Assembly: GCA_002350845.1 (NCBI GenBank)
Contig: DEFL01000081.1
Location: 736-64,735 of the forward strand
Reading direction: 5' to 3'
DNA from: Christensenella sp. UBA2853
GTDB lineage: Bacteria > Bacillota > Clostridia > Christensenellales > Aristaeellaceae
Length of the DNA: 64,000 nt
Both the position numbers and the translations under genes were made by a program. The notes under the pieces were generated by a model. It ran no database searches and had not been told where the DNA came from. It saw only the letters and a list, made by a program, of their open reading frames with translations. Position 1 is the first letter of the stretch, and each line of letters begins with the position of its first letter. Below, piece after piece: positions 17,454-26,462 of this stretch.

Positions 17454-18704
17454 TTACTGCTTCGCGGAAGGGTTCCCGGAGGACGGGGTTTCAGCAGGTT
17501 CGCTCTGTTCAGCGGCAGACTCTGAGGCGGGTGCCTCTTCCGGCCCGGCAGCTGCATCCGATGAGGAAGACGCGGCCGAAACGCCGTGCCAGCGCCTGTC
17601 GAGATAGTGGAAGATGACCTGACTGTCATGCTGAATGGTTTTCCGGAAGTCTCCCTCCCAGAGCGTGGTGAGCACCGCGGCGATCATGGGAGATCCGATC
17701 ATGCCCATCAGGCCGCCGAATTTGAGGCCTGCAAACATGCTCATCAGGGAGAGCAGGGGAGAAACGCCAATGTTCCGCGACAGCAGGCGGGGCTCTGTGA
17801 CGCGGCGGATGAACAGCAGGCCGAAGAACAGAGCCAGGGCCAGGATGGCACCGTCCGGTTTGCCGATGAGCAGACCAATGATACCCCACGGGAGATAGAT
17901 TGTCCCGTTGCCGACGATGGGGAGAAACTCGAGAATTGCGGCAGCCAGAGAAATCAGAACGCCGTACTGGTAGCCGAAAGCGGTCCAGTAGATGGAACCG
18001 ACCACCAGGGAGAGGAGTGCATAGATCGCCTGGCAGCGCAGCCAGCCCATCAGGCCGATGACGGCCGAATTGGTCAGCTTGCCGCTCTGGGTATCGGGAT
18101 TGCCCAGGACGCCGCGATGATAGGTTTCCAGCAGATGATCATAGTCTCTGGCGATAAAATAGATGCCGAAGAACAGAAAGTTCAGATAGAGAAGGGTATA
18201 GGGAATGCTGGTGGCCCAGTTGACCGTGACATTCAGGGCATTGCCGGCCCAGACGGTGACCTGCGTGGTGAGATAGTTGACGACATTATCAAAGATCGCC
18301 CACAGATTGCCGGTCTCTCCGGATGTCCTTTTGGCAAAGCGCGCCAGAATGGGGCTGAGCGCGGAGCGGACAGCGGCGGAGGCCTGGGCGATGACATCAT
18401 CTGAGTGGGTCAGAAGATAACTGATCTGGTTGATGCCGAAGGACAGAAACCAGGTCACGCTCAGGAGCACGATGAGCACCAGAAGAACCAGCGGAATGAT
18501 GACCGCGGCGTTGTGCCTGATGCGGCATTTCTTTTCAAGAAAGCGCGATACCGGCTGAACAATGGCCGCAAAGGGAATGGCCAGAAGAAACGGGGAGAGA
18601 TAGCGCCAGATGGCCGGCAGCAGGTAATAGAGCAGGGTGGAGACAATGATCAGAATCAGGCTGTGCGCGATCAGCCGCTCCGTGGAGATGCGAACCTCGG
18701 ACAT
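17454..18704 (-). CDS. AI-2E family transporter (PerM/YtvI-type membrane protein)
   Basis: A 416-residue integral membrane protein of the AI-2E_transport family (PF01594). It has two N-terminal segments, a large middle loop (about 85-150), then four or more segments with the conserved GxxxxxLPIVGNGTI-like stretch (LEFLPIVGNGTIYLPWG) and GVSPLLSLMSMFAGLKFGGLMGM. The last about 45 residues are Ala/Glu/Ser-rich and probably disordered. Family members include AI-2 exporters and Na+/H+ antiporters, so the substrate is open. AGGAGG precedes the ATG. It is 32 bp downstream of trmB on the same strand. Confidence 0.9.
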   Translation of the reverse strand: MSEVRISTERLIAHSLILIIVSTLLYYLLPAIWRYLSPFLLAIPFAAIVQPVSRFLEKKCRIRHNAAVIIPLVLLVLIVLLSVTWFLSFGINQISYLLTHSDDVIAQASAAVRSALSPILARFAKRTSGETGNLWAIFDNVVNYLTTQVTVWAGNALNVTVNWATSIPYTLLYLNFLFFGIYFIARDYDHLLETYHRGVLGNPDTQSGKLTNSAVIGLMGWLRCQAIYALLSLVVGSIYWTAFGYQYGVLISLAAAILEFLPIVGNGTIYLPWGIIGLLIGKPDGAILALALFFGLLFIRRVTEPRLLSRNIGVSPLLSLMSMFAGLKFGGLMGMIGSPMIAAVLTTLWEGDFRKTIQHDSQVIFHYLDRRWHGVSAASSSSDAAAGPEEAPASESAAEQSEPAETPSSGNPSAKQ

Positions 18705-18736
18705 ATCCTACCTCCTGAAAACAGCGGAGAAGAACG

Positions 18737-19450
18737 TCAGGCATTCTGGACAGCCGCCTGCTGGCGGATCCAGCGGACAGGGTCGAGATCAACCGGGACA
18801 TCCTCCTTGCGGAAAATGCCGAACTTGATCGGGATCCCCTTCATGCTGTATTTCTTCTCGTGCTCAGTGATATAGTTGGGTGAAAAACCGGAGGCATGCA
18901 GGTCGTAGGTCAGATACGTCTGACTGAACCCGCAGGCTTTGAAATAGATCAGGGAATCACTGAAAAGGGCATCATCGTCCGTCTTGAACCAGATTTCTCC
19001 GCCCGGGACAAGAAACTCGCGGTACTGCAGCAGCTGACGCGGATGGGTCAGGCGGCGCTTCTCATGGCGGAGCTTGGGCCAGGGATTGCAGAAAGAAATC
19101 CAGATGCGCCGGACCGGGTCTTCGGGTCCGATAAAGCGCCGGATGTATTCAATATCACACTTCATCAGATGCACATTGTCAACCGGTTCCCCGTCAAAGG
19201 CCGTCTCAATGTTCCGCCTGGCGTCACCGAGAATATCTGAGGAGATATCCACGGCCAAATAATTGACATCCTGGTTTTCGTGCACCATCTGTGCCGTGGA
19301 GACGCCTTTCCCGCAGCCCAGCTCCACTTCAAGGGGCTGATCGTGGGAAAAAGCCTGGCGCCAGTTGTTGCGGCGGTGCTCGGGAAAATCATCGTAGTAG
19401 GGGCATGCCGCCAGCTCCGGCCGGGCCCATTTCTTGGTGCGCATGTGCAT
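18737..19450 (-). CDS. trmB: tRNA (guanine-N7-)-methyltransferase
   Basis: TrmB methylates G46 in the variable loop of tRNA with SAM. The start was set at the ATG at 19450, behind GGAGGAA, giving 237 residues and an N-terminus (MHMRTKKWA) resembling the family's R-x-K-x-W start; a longer frame up to 19513 lacks a ribosome site. The SAM motif ELGCGKG is present. The catalytic-loop motif, usually SDPWPK, reads ISFCNPWPKLRHEKRR. The C-terminal FSPNYITEHEKKY segment is typical. It leads a two-gene unit with the AI-2E-type permease. Confidence 0.95.
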   Translation of the reverse strand: MHMRTKKWARPELAACPYYDDFPEHRRNNWRQAFSHDQPLEVELGCGKGVSTAQMVHENQDVNYLAVDISSDILGDARRNIETAFDGEPVDNVHLMKCDIEYIRRFIGPEDPVRRIWISFCNPWPKLRHEKRRLTHPRQLLQYREFLVPGGEIWFKTDDDALFSDSLIYFKACGFSQTYLTYDLHASGFSPNYITEHEKKYSMKGIPIKFGIFRKEDVPVDLDPVRWIRQQAAVQNA

Positions 19451-19548
19451 TGAAACCGTTCCTCCATCAAGCGGGAATGCAAAAATCATACGGCTTTTGA
19501 GAGGGGTTGTCAATCAAAGCTTCCGTCTATATGCCGGTTCACCTGGTT

Positions 19549-19565
19549 TGTATATCAGCAGTTGA
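19549..19565 (+). promoter_or_regulatory. 17-bp element shared with the other orphan gene (copy A)
   Basis: TGTATATCAGCAGTTGA lies 70 bp before the chosen start at 19635. An identical 17-mer on the same strand lies 75 bp before the orphan gene at 30763. It ends in a TTGA that could be part of a -35; a TAAGAT follows at an unusually long spacing of about 21 bp. Confidence 0.5.
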
Positions 19566-19634
19566 ATGACAAATCCGGAAAACTGAAGTAAGATGATGCA
19601 GAACCGGAGCGCACATGCAGGAGGATACGGAGAG

Positions 19635-20339
19635 ATGGAGAGAAGACAGTGGGAGACACTGGGGGCGGACCGGGAGAGACGCAGGCCCAGCCAGGATTTC
19701 ACGCTGACTGTACGTGTCCTGGACAGACTGGTGGAAGAATGCCTGGAGCTGTTTCCCTCCTCGCTTCGCTGCCTGTTTGGAAGAGAGGAACAGGTTTGCC
19801 TGAACGTGGGCTGTCAGGAAAAGAAAAAACTGCTGTCCCAAGTCTTTGAACCGTATTCAGTCAGGTCATCAGAGTATATGATTACAGCCTCCTGGGCTGC
19901 GCGCGAAGCACAGGCGCAGCAGGAAACATGCCTGTATCAGATGATGTGCGAGGAGACGCCCACCGGTCAGATCCTGTTTCGCATCTATGAATTTCTGAAG
20001 CGTGCAGACTGTCCTCTCCGGATGCTGGGCGGAGCGGTCGTGTATGCGAGGTGCAGCGAGGAAAGCCCGGATGTGATCCGGTACCGCTATCGGCTGCATG
20101 ACCGGAAAGGGTCCTACACGTTGCCGGCCATGCGGCTGTGTACGGACACGAAGGAAGAACTGCAAAGAAAAGGTCTGGCTTTTTTCCTGCCGTTCCGCTA
20201 TTTTCAGAAGCCGGATCAGGCGTGGGAGAAGGACAAAGAACTGGAGGAAATCAGCGCACGGATGAGCGGCATATTCCGCTCGGAAGAAGCGGGAAAACGA
20301 TATCTGGACATCTGCAGGGAAGTGCTCTGCGGCGTCTGA
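19635..20339 (+). CDS. Uncharacterised soluble protein upstream of the ctsR operon
   Basis: I do not recognise this protein. From the ATG behind AGGAGG it has 234 residues; an ATG at 19593 lacks a ribosome site. It is charged, rich in Arg, Glu and Cys, and has no signal peptide or membrane segment. A stretch with hydrophobic pattern (RMLGGAVVYARC, then YRYRLHDRKGSYTLPAMRL) suggests a beta-sheet core between helical ends. Codon use resembles its neighbours, and it has its own terminator. It sits directly before the ctsR-mcsA-mcsB-clpC unit and shares an upstream 17-bp element with another orphan placed before htpG, which hints at a stress link without proving one. Confidence 0.75.
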   Translation: MERRQWETLGADRERRRPSQDFTLTVRVLDRLVEECLELFPSSLRCLFGREEQVCLNVGCQEKKKLLSQVFEPYSVRSSEYMITASWAAREAQAQQETCLYQMMCEETPTGQILFRIYEFLKRADCPLRMLGGAVVYARCSEESPDVIRYRYRLHDRKGSYTLPAMRLCTDTKEELQRKGLAFFLPFRYFQKPDQAWEKDKELEEISARMSGIFRSEEAGKRYLDICREVLCGV

Positions 20340-20360
20340 AAGGCTGCCGTGGACTGAAGA

Positions 20361-20403
20361 GTCCTGACTGTTCCGAAGAAGATCGGAGGGTCAGGGCTTT
20401 TTT
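20361..20403 (+). terminator. Intrinsic terminator between the orphan gene and ctsR
   Basis: GTCCTGAC pairs with GTCAGGGC; an inner TTCCGA / TCGGAG arm extends the stem; six T's follow. Confidence 0.85.
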
Positions 20404-20431
20404 GTGTGCCCGGAAGCGCAGGCCGGTCAGC

Positions 20432-20482
20432 TTGACAGTGGAAAAAGAGATGTTATAATATGGTAGGTCAAAGAAAGTCAGT
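20432..20482 (+). promoter_or_regulatory. ctsR operon promoter with a CtsR box
   Basis: TTGACA (20432-20437), 16-bp spacer, TATAAT (20454-20459). Immediately downstream, GGTCAAA-GAA-AGTCAGT (20466-20482) matches the CtsR heptad direct repeat (RGTCAAA-N3-RGTCAAA), with the second half-site less perfect. Its place over the transcription start fits repression of the operon by its first product. Confidence 0.9.
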
Positions 20483-20505
20483 AGACCAGGAAATGAGGGA
20501 GAAGC

Positions 20506-21027
20506 ATGCGGCTCAGTGATACCATTGAGAGCTTTATCAAAACGATGCTGACACAGGAAGAACCGGAAGTGGAGCTCAAACGCAATGAGCTGGCAGAGTA
20601 TTTCGGATGTGCCCCCAGTCAGATCAACTATGTGCTGGCGACCAGATTTACCATAGATGATGGATATGTCATTGAATCACGGCGCGGAGGCGGCGGGTAT
20701 ATCCGCATCGTCCGCGTCATTCAGTCGGGAAGCAAATTCCGTTACCTGATCGGGGAGCGGATTGGTGAAACCATCGGTGAAGTGGAAGCGGGCAAACTGA
20801 TCGGACAGCTTGAGGCGGAGAACCTGATCACATCCTGCGAGGCGGATATCATGCGTTCCGCCATTTCAAGCCAGGCGCTGTCGGTCCCGATCCCGGACTC
20901 CATGAAGGATGCGCTGCGCGCCAGGGTGCTCAAGGCGATGCTGACTTCGATCGCAAGGAAGAACAGAGAAGGACAGGCTTCTGCAAAGAAGGCGCCCTGT
21001 ATCCCATCCCAGAATGGCGTCTCATGA
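20506..21027 (+). CDS. ctsR: Transcriptional repressor of class III heat-shock genes
   Basis: CtsR is a dimeric winged-helix thermosensing repressor of clp genes. The 173-residue protein has the conserved N-terminus (LSDTIESFIKTML), the DNA-binding helix (NELAEYFGCAPSQINYVLATRF) and the glycine-rich wing ESRRGGGGYIRI, which acts as thermometer in known CtsR. The C-terminal dimerisation/McsB-contact domain follows. GAGGGAG precedes the ATG. It is first in the operon ctsR-mcsA-mcsB-clpC, with a CtsR box in the promoter. Confidence 0.97.
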   Translation: MRLSDTIESFIKTMLTQEEPEVELKRNELAEYFGCAPSQINYVLATRFTIDDGYVIESRRGGGGYIRIVRVIQSGSKFRYLIGERIGETIGEVEAGKLIGQLEAENLITSCEADIMRSAISSQALSVPIPDSMKDALRARVLKAMLTSIARKNREGQASAKKAPCIPSQNGVS

Positions 21028-21049
21028 GCGGAAACAGGAAGGATAGACT

Positions 21050-21592
21050 ATGCTTTGTGATGAATGCAACGAGCGTGAAGCGACATGTATGGTCACTATC
21101 GTCGCAGACGGTGAACAGATTAAGCGCCACTTATGCCCTCAGTGTCTGAGCAAAATCCATGGGGCTCTCGGGCAGACACTGCCCGGTGCCATCGGGATCG
21201 GCGTGGCGGGACTGCAGGTGACCAACCTGCTGTCCTCGATTCTCTCCGCCATTACCAGTGTGGGAGAAGAAAACAAAAAAGAAGAAGGCCCGGATAAAAT
21301 CTGTCCGAGATGCCGGACAACCCTCCATGCCTTTCAGAAGAGCGGTCATCTGGGATGCCCAGAATGCTATCAGGTGTTCCGTGAAGAGCTTCAGCCGATG
21401 CTGCTGCAGATTCATGGACGCGTACAGCATGCCGGACGGCAACCGCTGAGCAGTGAAGAAGACCAGAAGGCCCGCTCTATGCGCGAGGAACTCGCCCGGC
21501 AGATGGAGGAAGCGGTGCGCACAGAAGACTTTGAGACGGCCGCAAAGATCCGCGATCAGCTGCGGGCCATGGCAGGGGAGGCGGCAGAGTGA
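21050..21592 (+). CDS. mcsA: Protein-arginine kinase activator McsA (UvrB/UvrC motif protein)
   Basis: McsA binds zinc, activates the arginine kinase McsB and modulates CtsR. The 180-residue protein has four CxxC motifs: CDEC near the N-terminus, CPQC, CPRC and CPEC, forming two treble-clef-like zinc sites. A C-terminal UVR motif (MEEAVRTEDFETAAKIRDQLR) is present. GGAAGGA precedes the ATG, and the last codons overlap the mcsB start by 4 bp, which implies translational coupling. Confidence 0.96.
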   Translation: MLCDECNEREATCMVTIVADGEQIKRHLCPQCLSKIHGALGQTLPGAIGIGVAGLQVTNLLSSILSAITSVGEENKKEEGPDKICPRCRTTLHAFQKSGHLGCPECYQVFREELQPMLLQIHGRVQHAGRQPLSSEEDQKARSMREELARQMEEAVRTEDFETAAKIRDQLRAMAGEAAE

Positions 21593-22587
21593 ACAATCTC
21601 ACAGTGATTTCCTCCCGTGTGCGTCTTGCAAGAAACTATATGGATTTTCCCTTTAATCTCTCATCCTCCCCGGAAAGCGCACAGGCGCTGATCACAAGAA
21701 CGGTATCCGCCGTCGATGCGGCGGGCATCCGGGATGAATTCAATCTCATCCGGCTCAGCGATCTGACAGAAAACCAGAAGAAACTCCTGGAAGAGGAACG
21801 GTATATCAGCGAAGATCTGCTGAAAACGCCGGACACCGCGGCCGTGATGCTCAATGAACGCGAGCATCTGTCCATCATGATGAATGAAGAGGATCACCTC
21901 CGCATTCAGGCAGTGCGCGCCGGAGAAGAAATCCAGGAAGCGGCGGACAGTGTATTCCGGGTGGATGATGCGTTTTCACGGGAAGTCTCGTTTGCCTTTG
22001 ACAGGGAACTCGGTTATCTGACTGCCTGTCCGACCAATACTGGGACCGGCATGCGCGCATCCCTGCAGATGCATCTGCCGATGCTCACGCACTTCAAGCA
22101 GATGGGTGCGGTCAGCCAGATTGTGGCCAAAGTCGGATTGAACATCCGCGGGTTTTACGGAGAAGGCTCTGAAGCCCTGGGCTGCATTTACCAGGTCAGC
22201 AACCAGGCGACGCTCGGGAGAACAGAGGAAGAAATCCTGAAAACTGTTCTGGCCGTTGGAAAACAGCTGGCGGAAAAAGAAGAAGGACTCCGGGAACGCG
22301 CCATGGCGGAGGACCGGATCGGACTGGAAGACCGTGTGTTCCGCGCGCAGGGTCTGCTGATGAATGCCCGAAAAATGGATCTCAAGGAGTTTTACGGCCT
22401 CTGGTCCTCGCTGCGCGTGGGCATGCTGACGGGCATGGTTCCCGAGCAGTTTGAAATCATGAATCTGCTGCTCGAACAGGTGCAGAATGCGCACCTGATG
22501 GCCTATACGGAAAAGCATCTGGAAGAAGCTGATCTGAATGTGGTCAGAAGCAGGCGGATCCGTGAACTGCTTGGCGCAGAAGAGTAA
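21589..22587 (+). CDS. mcsB: Protein-arginine kinase
   Basis: McsB phosphorylates arginines, marking proteins for ClpCP and inactivating CtsR. The 332-residue protein starts with GTG in a GTGA overlap with mcsA. Phosphagen-kinase signatures are visible: VISSRVRLARNYMDFPF, the NEEDHLRIQ segment, the TACPTNTGTGMRA loop with the conserved Cys, and LGCIYQVSNQATLG. It is slightly shorter than the about 355-residue Bacillus form at the C-terminus. It lies between its activator mcsA and clpC. Confidence 0.96.
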   Translation: MNNLTVISSRVRLARNYMDFPFNLSSSPESAQALITRTVSAVDAAGIRDEFNLIRLSDLTENQKKLLEEERYISEDLLKTPDTAAVMLNEREHLSIMMNEEDHLRIQAVRAGEEIQEAADSVFRVDDAFSREVSFAFDRELGYLTACPTNTGTGMRASLQMHLPMLTHFKQMGAVSQIVAKVGLNIRGFYGEGSEALGCIYQVSNQATLGRTEEEILKTVLAVGKQLAEKEEGLRERAMAEDRIGLEDRVFRAQGLLMNARKMDLKEFYGLWSSLRVGMLTGMVPEQFEIMNLLLEQVQNAHLMAYTEKHLEEADLNVVRSRRIRELLGAEE

Positions 22588-22625
22588 ACGCGGGGCAGTA
22601 CGGAGACGGAAATACAGGAGGTACT

Positions 22626-25124
22626 ATGCCAATTTTTGGACGCTTTACCGAAAGAACGCAGCGGGTACTGAACGCGGCGGGCCGCGAAGCTGCTGAAGTC
22701 GGTACAAAATATATCGGCCCGGAGCACCTGCTCCTGGGCCTGCTTTCTGAAGATGACCGGCTGCCGCCGGAAATTGAGCAGCATATCACGTATGACCAGG
22801 CAAAGGATATGCTTTCCGAGATGCACCTCGAAGGCCCGGAACTGACAGAACGCCCGATGCATATGGAAATGGCGCCGAGAACCAAGAAAATCATTGAGAC
22901 GGCGGTGATTGATTCCAACCGCATGGGGCAGGGCTATGTGACCCCCGAGCACCTGTGGCTGAGCATGCTCAAGGCCGATGACGGCATGGCTGCCAATCTT
23001 CTGCACCGCTGCAATGTGGATTTCAGAAAAGCCGTGAATGAGACGGTGCAGATGATCCAGGAAAACACGGACGGGAACAGCCTGACGCCTTCCGCCGGAG
23101 AAAGCAGGAATGAGGAAAGTGAAGGCGGCGCGCAGAAAGCAACGCCGACCCTGGCACGCTACAGCCGGAATCTGACGGAACTCGCCGAAAAAGGAGAGCT
23201 CGATCCGGTCATCGGGCGGGATAATGAGATTCAGCGGATTATGCAGATTCTCATCCGCCGCACCAAGAACAATCCTGTCCTCATCGGTGAACCCGGTGTC
23301 GGCAAGAGCGCCGTGGTGGAAGGCCTTGCCGAACGGATTGTGCAGGGCAATGTGCCGGAAATGCTCATCGGCAAGAAACTGCTCTCCCTGGACCTGGCCA
23401 GCATGGTGGCCGGAAGCAAGTACAGGGGTGAGTTTGAGGAGCGCATCAAGAAATGCCTGGATGAAATGCGGCGCTCCAAGGACATCATTCTGTTCATTGA
23501 TGAAATGCATACCATTATCGGTGCCGGTGCGGCCGAGGGCAGCCTGGATGCCGCCAATATTCTCAAGCCCGCCCTGGCGAGGGGAGAAATCCAGTGCATC
23601 GGCGCGACCACGCTGGATGAATACCGCAAGCACATTGAGAAGGATGCCGCGCTGGAGCGCAGATTCCAGTCGGTGATGGTGGGAGAACCGAGCCAGGAGG
23701 AGGCCGTTGAGATTCTCAAGGGTCTGCGGGATCGGTATGAAGCGCATCACAAGCTGCATATCACAGACGATGCACTGCAGGCTGCGGTGCACCTGTCGGA
23801 ACGCTATATTTCCGACCGCTGTCTCCCGGATAAGGCCATTGACCTGATGGATGAAGCCTGCAGCCGTGTGCGCATTGAGTCGTATACCGCTCCGCCGGAT
23901 GTCAAGGAGCAGGAGCAGCAGCTCTCAGCCCTGATCATTGAAAAGAAGGATGCGATTGCGCATCAGGATTTCGAAAAGGCGGCCAGCCTGCGGGATCAGG
24001 AGCGGCAGCTGAGGGCAGACATTGAGAAAAAACGCACGGAGTGGAATCAGGAACAGGCGAAGGCCAGAGATGTGGTCACCGAAGAGGATATTGCCCAGAT
24101 CGTGGCGAGCTGGACCGGGATTCCTGCCCAGCGCATGACGCAGACGGAAGCGGAAAAGCTGATGCATCTGGAAGATACGCTGCATGCGCGTCTGATCGGA
24201 CAGGAGGAAGCCGTCAATGCTGTGGCCCGCGCCATCCGGCGTGCCAGAGCGGGACTCAAGGATCCCAAGCGCCCGATCGGTTCATTCCTCTTCCTGGGTC
24301 CCACGGGCGTCGGCAAAACCGAGCTCTGCCGGGCACTGGGTGAAGCCATGTTCGGCGATGAAAATGCGGTCATCCGCATTGACATGAGCGAGTATATGGA
24401 GAAGTTCACCACCTCGCGCCTGGTCGGTGCAGCCCCGGGCTATGTCGGATATGAAGAGGGCGGCCAGCTGACGGAGGCCGTGAGAAGGAAACCGTATGCG
24501 GTGGTGCTCCTCGACGAGATTGAGAAGGCCCACCCGGATGTCTTCAATATGCTGCTGCAGATTCTTGAAGACGGACGCCTGACGGACAATACCGGCAGAA
24601 CCATCTCCTTCAAGAATACGATCATTGTCATGACCAGCAATGCTGGAGCCCACCAGATCAGCGAAACCCGTTCCCTGGGCTTTGGCAGCAAGCCCATGGC
24701 TGACCTTCGGAATTATGAAATGATGAAGGATGCCGTCATGAAGGAAGTCAAGGAAGTCTTCAGGCCGGAGTTTATCAACCGACTCGATGAACTGATTGTC
24801 TTCCATTCGCTTTCCGAGGACAATATCCGCGATATCGCCGGGCTCATGCTCCGGCAGGTCGCAGGACTGCTCCGGGAACGGAATGTCACCCTCTCGTGGG
24901 ATGAGGAGGTCGTCCGGTATCTTGCCAGGACCGGCTATGATCCCAAGTTCGGTGCCCGTCCGCTGCGCAGACTGATTCAGCGCACGGTGGAGGACACCAT
25001 CAGCGAGGAAATGCTGGCCGGCAATATCCGCCTTGGCGAGAACCTGAGACTGTATATGGATGATCAGGATCAGGTCAGGGTGGCCAAGCAGGTGATGAAC
25101 CTGCCCGGAGAAACAGCTGAATAA
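22626..25124 (+). CDS. clpC: ATP-dependent Clp protease ATP-binding subunit ClpC
   Basis: ClpC is the AAA+ unfoldase that feeds ClpP with arginine-phosphorylated and adaptor-delivered substrates. The 832-residue protein has a Clp_N double repeat (about 1-145), AAA-1 (Walker A GEPGVGKS near residue 222), a UVR-type middle segment (AIAHQDFEKAASLRDQE near 440), AAA-2 (Walker A GPTGVGKT near 558, sensor region RPEFINRLDE) and the ClpB D2-small C-terminal domain. ACAGGAGG precedes the ATG. It is the last gene of the CtsR-regulated operon. Confidence 0.98.
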   Translation: MPIFGRFTERTQRVLNAAGREAAEVGTKYIGPEHLLLGLLSEDDRLPPEIEQHITYDQAKDMLSEMHLEGPELTERPMHMEMAPRTKKIIETAVIDSNRMGQGYVTPEHLWLSMLKADDGMAANLLHRCNVDFRKAVNETVQMIQENTDGNSLTPSAGESRNEESEGGAQKATPTLARYSRNLTELAEKGELDPVIGRDNEIQRIMQILIRRTKNNPVLIGEPGVGKSAVVEGLAERIVQGNVPEMLIGKKLLSLDLASMVAGSKYRGEFEERIKKCLDEMRRSKDIILFIDEMHTIIGAGAAEGSLDAANILKPALARGEIQCIGATTLDEYRKHIEKDAALERRFQSVMVGEPSQEEAVEILKGLRDRYEAHHKLHITDDALQAAVHLSERYISDRCLPDKAIDLMDEACSRVRIESYTAPPDVKEQEQQLSALIIEKKDAIAHQDFEKAASLRDQERQLRADIEKKRTEWNQEQAKARDVVTEEDIAQIVASWTGIPAQRMTQTEAEKLMHLEDTLHARLIGQEEAVNAVARAIRRARAGLKDPKRPIGSFLFLGPTGVGKTELCRALGEAMFGDENAVIRIDMSEYMEKFTTSRLVGAAPGYVGYEEGGQLTEAVRRKPYAVVLLDEIEKAHPDVFNMLLQILEDGRLTDNTGRTISFKNTIIVMTSNAGAHQISETRSLGFGSKPMADLRNYEMMKDAVMKEVKEVFRPEFINRLDELIVFHSLSEDNIRDIAGLMLRQVAGLLRERNVTLSWDEEVVRYLARTGYDPKFGARPLRRLIQRTVEDTISEEMLAGNIRLGENLRLYMDDQDQVRVAKQVMNLPGETAE

Positions 25125-25131
25125 AAAAAAC

Positions 25132-25163
25132 AAGGACAGCGGTCAGCTACTGCTGTCCTTTTT
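25132..25163 (+). terminator. Intrinsic terminator of the ctsR-clpC operon
   Basis: AAGGACAGC / GCTGTCCTT stem with an 11-nt loop and a T-run. Confidence 0.9.
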
Positions 25164-25229
25164 GGTATGGAAGCACACAGAAACGCACTGACATCTCAAA
25201 AAACACTGACTTGATCGATTGCGTAAGTG

Positions 25230-25258
25230 TTGCAAGTTTATTCTGATTGTAATATACT
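25230..25258 (+). promoter_or_regulatory. Promoter of the phn transporter operon
   Basis: TTGCAA (25230-25235), 17-bp spacer, TATACT (25253-25258). No clear PhoB/PhoP box was recognised. Confidence 0.8.
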
Positions 25259-25314
25259 GAGCCGTACGAGTTGTTACAGGCTCGCTCAAAAAACAATGGT
25301 GAAGGAGAACTATC

Positions 25315-26361
25315 ATGAAAAAACTGGTTGCTCTGCTCCTGGCTCTTGTCATGATGCTTGGTGTTTGCTCTGCCATGGCAGACAATATCAAGATGGACAA
25401 ACTGACGCTGGAATTTGTTCCTTCCAAGGATGCTGACGTGATCATCACCGGCACCAAGAACCTGCCCGAGCTGCTCAAGGCTGAAATGGCCAAACAGGGC
25501 TATGACATCGGCGAGATTGAAATCACTGTTGGTACCAACTACAACGCTACTGGCGAAGCCATGGGCGCTGGTTCCATCGATGTGGGCTGGCTGCCTCCGA
25601 GCACCTATGTTCTTTACAGCGATGAAGTGGACGTCATTCTGACCTCCACCCGCGCGGGCCTGTCCAATGACAGCGAGAATCCTGCTGACTGGAACGGCGA
25701 CGCCAACAAGACCGTCGGCGACTCCAGCAATCAGGTTGGTTTCTACCGCGCTCTGATCTATGCCACTCCCTCTCCCTACGGCAAGGAACTGGCTGCGAAA
25801 GTCAATGCCGGCGAAAAGCTGACCTGGGAAGACCTGAACAAGGCCAACTGGGCTGTCGGCAACAACTCCTCTTCTGCCGGATACATCTATCCGACCCTCT
25901 GGCTCATGGAAAACTATGATGGCAAAAAGCTGGCTGACCTCGACAACGTGGCCACGGGCATCCAGTACGGCGACCAGTTCGCTCAGGCTGCTGCCGAAGC
26001 TGTTGACATCATCGTCTGCTATGCCGACGGCCGCCGCGACTATGAAGCCGCTTGGCAGCTGCCCATCGGTGAATCCGATCCGACCGGCAAGGCGGGCATG
26101 GGCCGTAAGGATACCATCTGGAACGAACTGAACGTCATCGGCGTGACCCCCGGCATTTACAACGATACCGTTGCAATCACCAAGGCCAAGCCCGAGATCT
26201 ACAATGATCAGTTCAAGACCGCTATGCAGAATGCTCTGATTAACATCATCAACACCGAAGAAGGCAAAGCCATCTTCTCCGTGTACAGCCATGAAGGCTA
26301 CACGGTGGCTGTTGACAGTGATTATGATGGCACTCGCGCCGCACAGCAGGCTGTGAAGTAA
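25315..26361 (+). CDS. phnD: Phosphonate/phosphate-ester ABC transporter substrate-binding protein (PhnD family)
   Basis: This is the solute receptor of a PhnDCE-type importer. The 348-residue protein has a signal peptide (KK, hydrophobic core, likely cleavage after AMA) and a PhnD-like body: LTLEFVPSKDADVI, the MGAGSIDVGWLPPSTYVLY loop and an NNSSSAGYIYPTLWL ligand loop. The signal lacks a canonical lipobox Cys, so a secreted or loosely tethered form is suggested. GAAGGAGAA precedes the ATG. A terminator-like hairpin separates it from phnC, favouring excess binding protein. PhnD proteins bind phosphonates, phosphite or phosphate esters; the ligand is not decided. Confidence 0.93.
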   Translation: MKKLVALLLALVMMLGVCSAMADNIKMDKLTLEFVPSKDADVIITGTKNLPELLKAEMAKQGYDIGEIEITVGTNYNATGEAMGAGSIDVGWLPPSTYVLYSDEVDVILTSTRAGLSNDSENPADWNGDANKTVGDSSNQVGFYRALIYATPSPYGKELAAKVNAGEKLTWEDLNKANWAVGNNSSSAGYIYPTLWLMENYDGKKLADLDNVATGIQYGDQFAQAAAEAVDIIVCYADGRRDYEAAWQLPIGESDPTGKAGMGRKDTIWNELNVIGVTPGIYNDTVAITKAKPEIYNDQFKTAMQNALINIINTEEGKAIFSVYSHEGYTVAVDSDYDGTRAAQQAVK

Positions 26362-26371
26362 GCGGAATAAG

Positions 26372-26408
26372 ACCGGGCTGCCGTAGGAATACGACAGCCC
26401 GGTTTTTT
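26372..26408 (+). terminator. Terminator-like hairpin inside the phn operon, after phnD
   Basis: ACCGGGCTG-cCGT pairs with ACG-aCAGCCCGGT, followed by six T's. No strong promoter was seen between it and phnC, so partial read-through is inferred. Confidence 0.85.
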
Positions 26409-26462
26409 ATAAAACAAAGGATACCAAAGTGACAGGCGGCATGGCCGCAGAAGGGGATTGCC

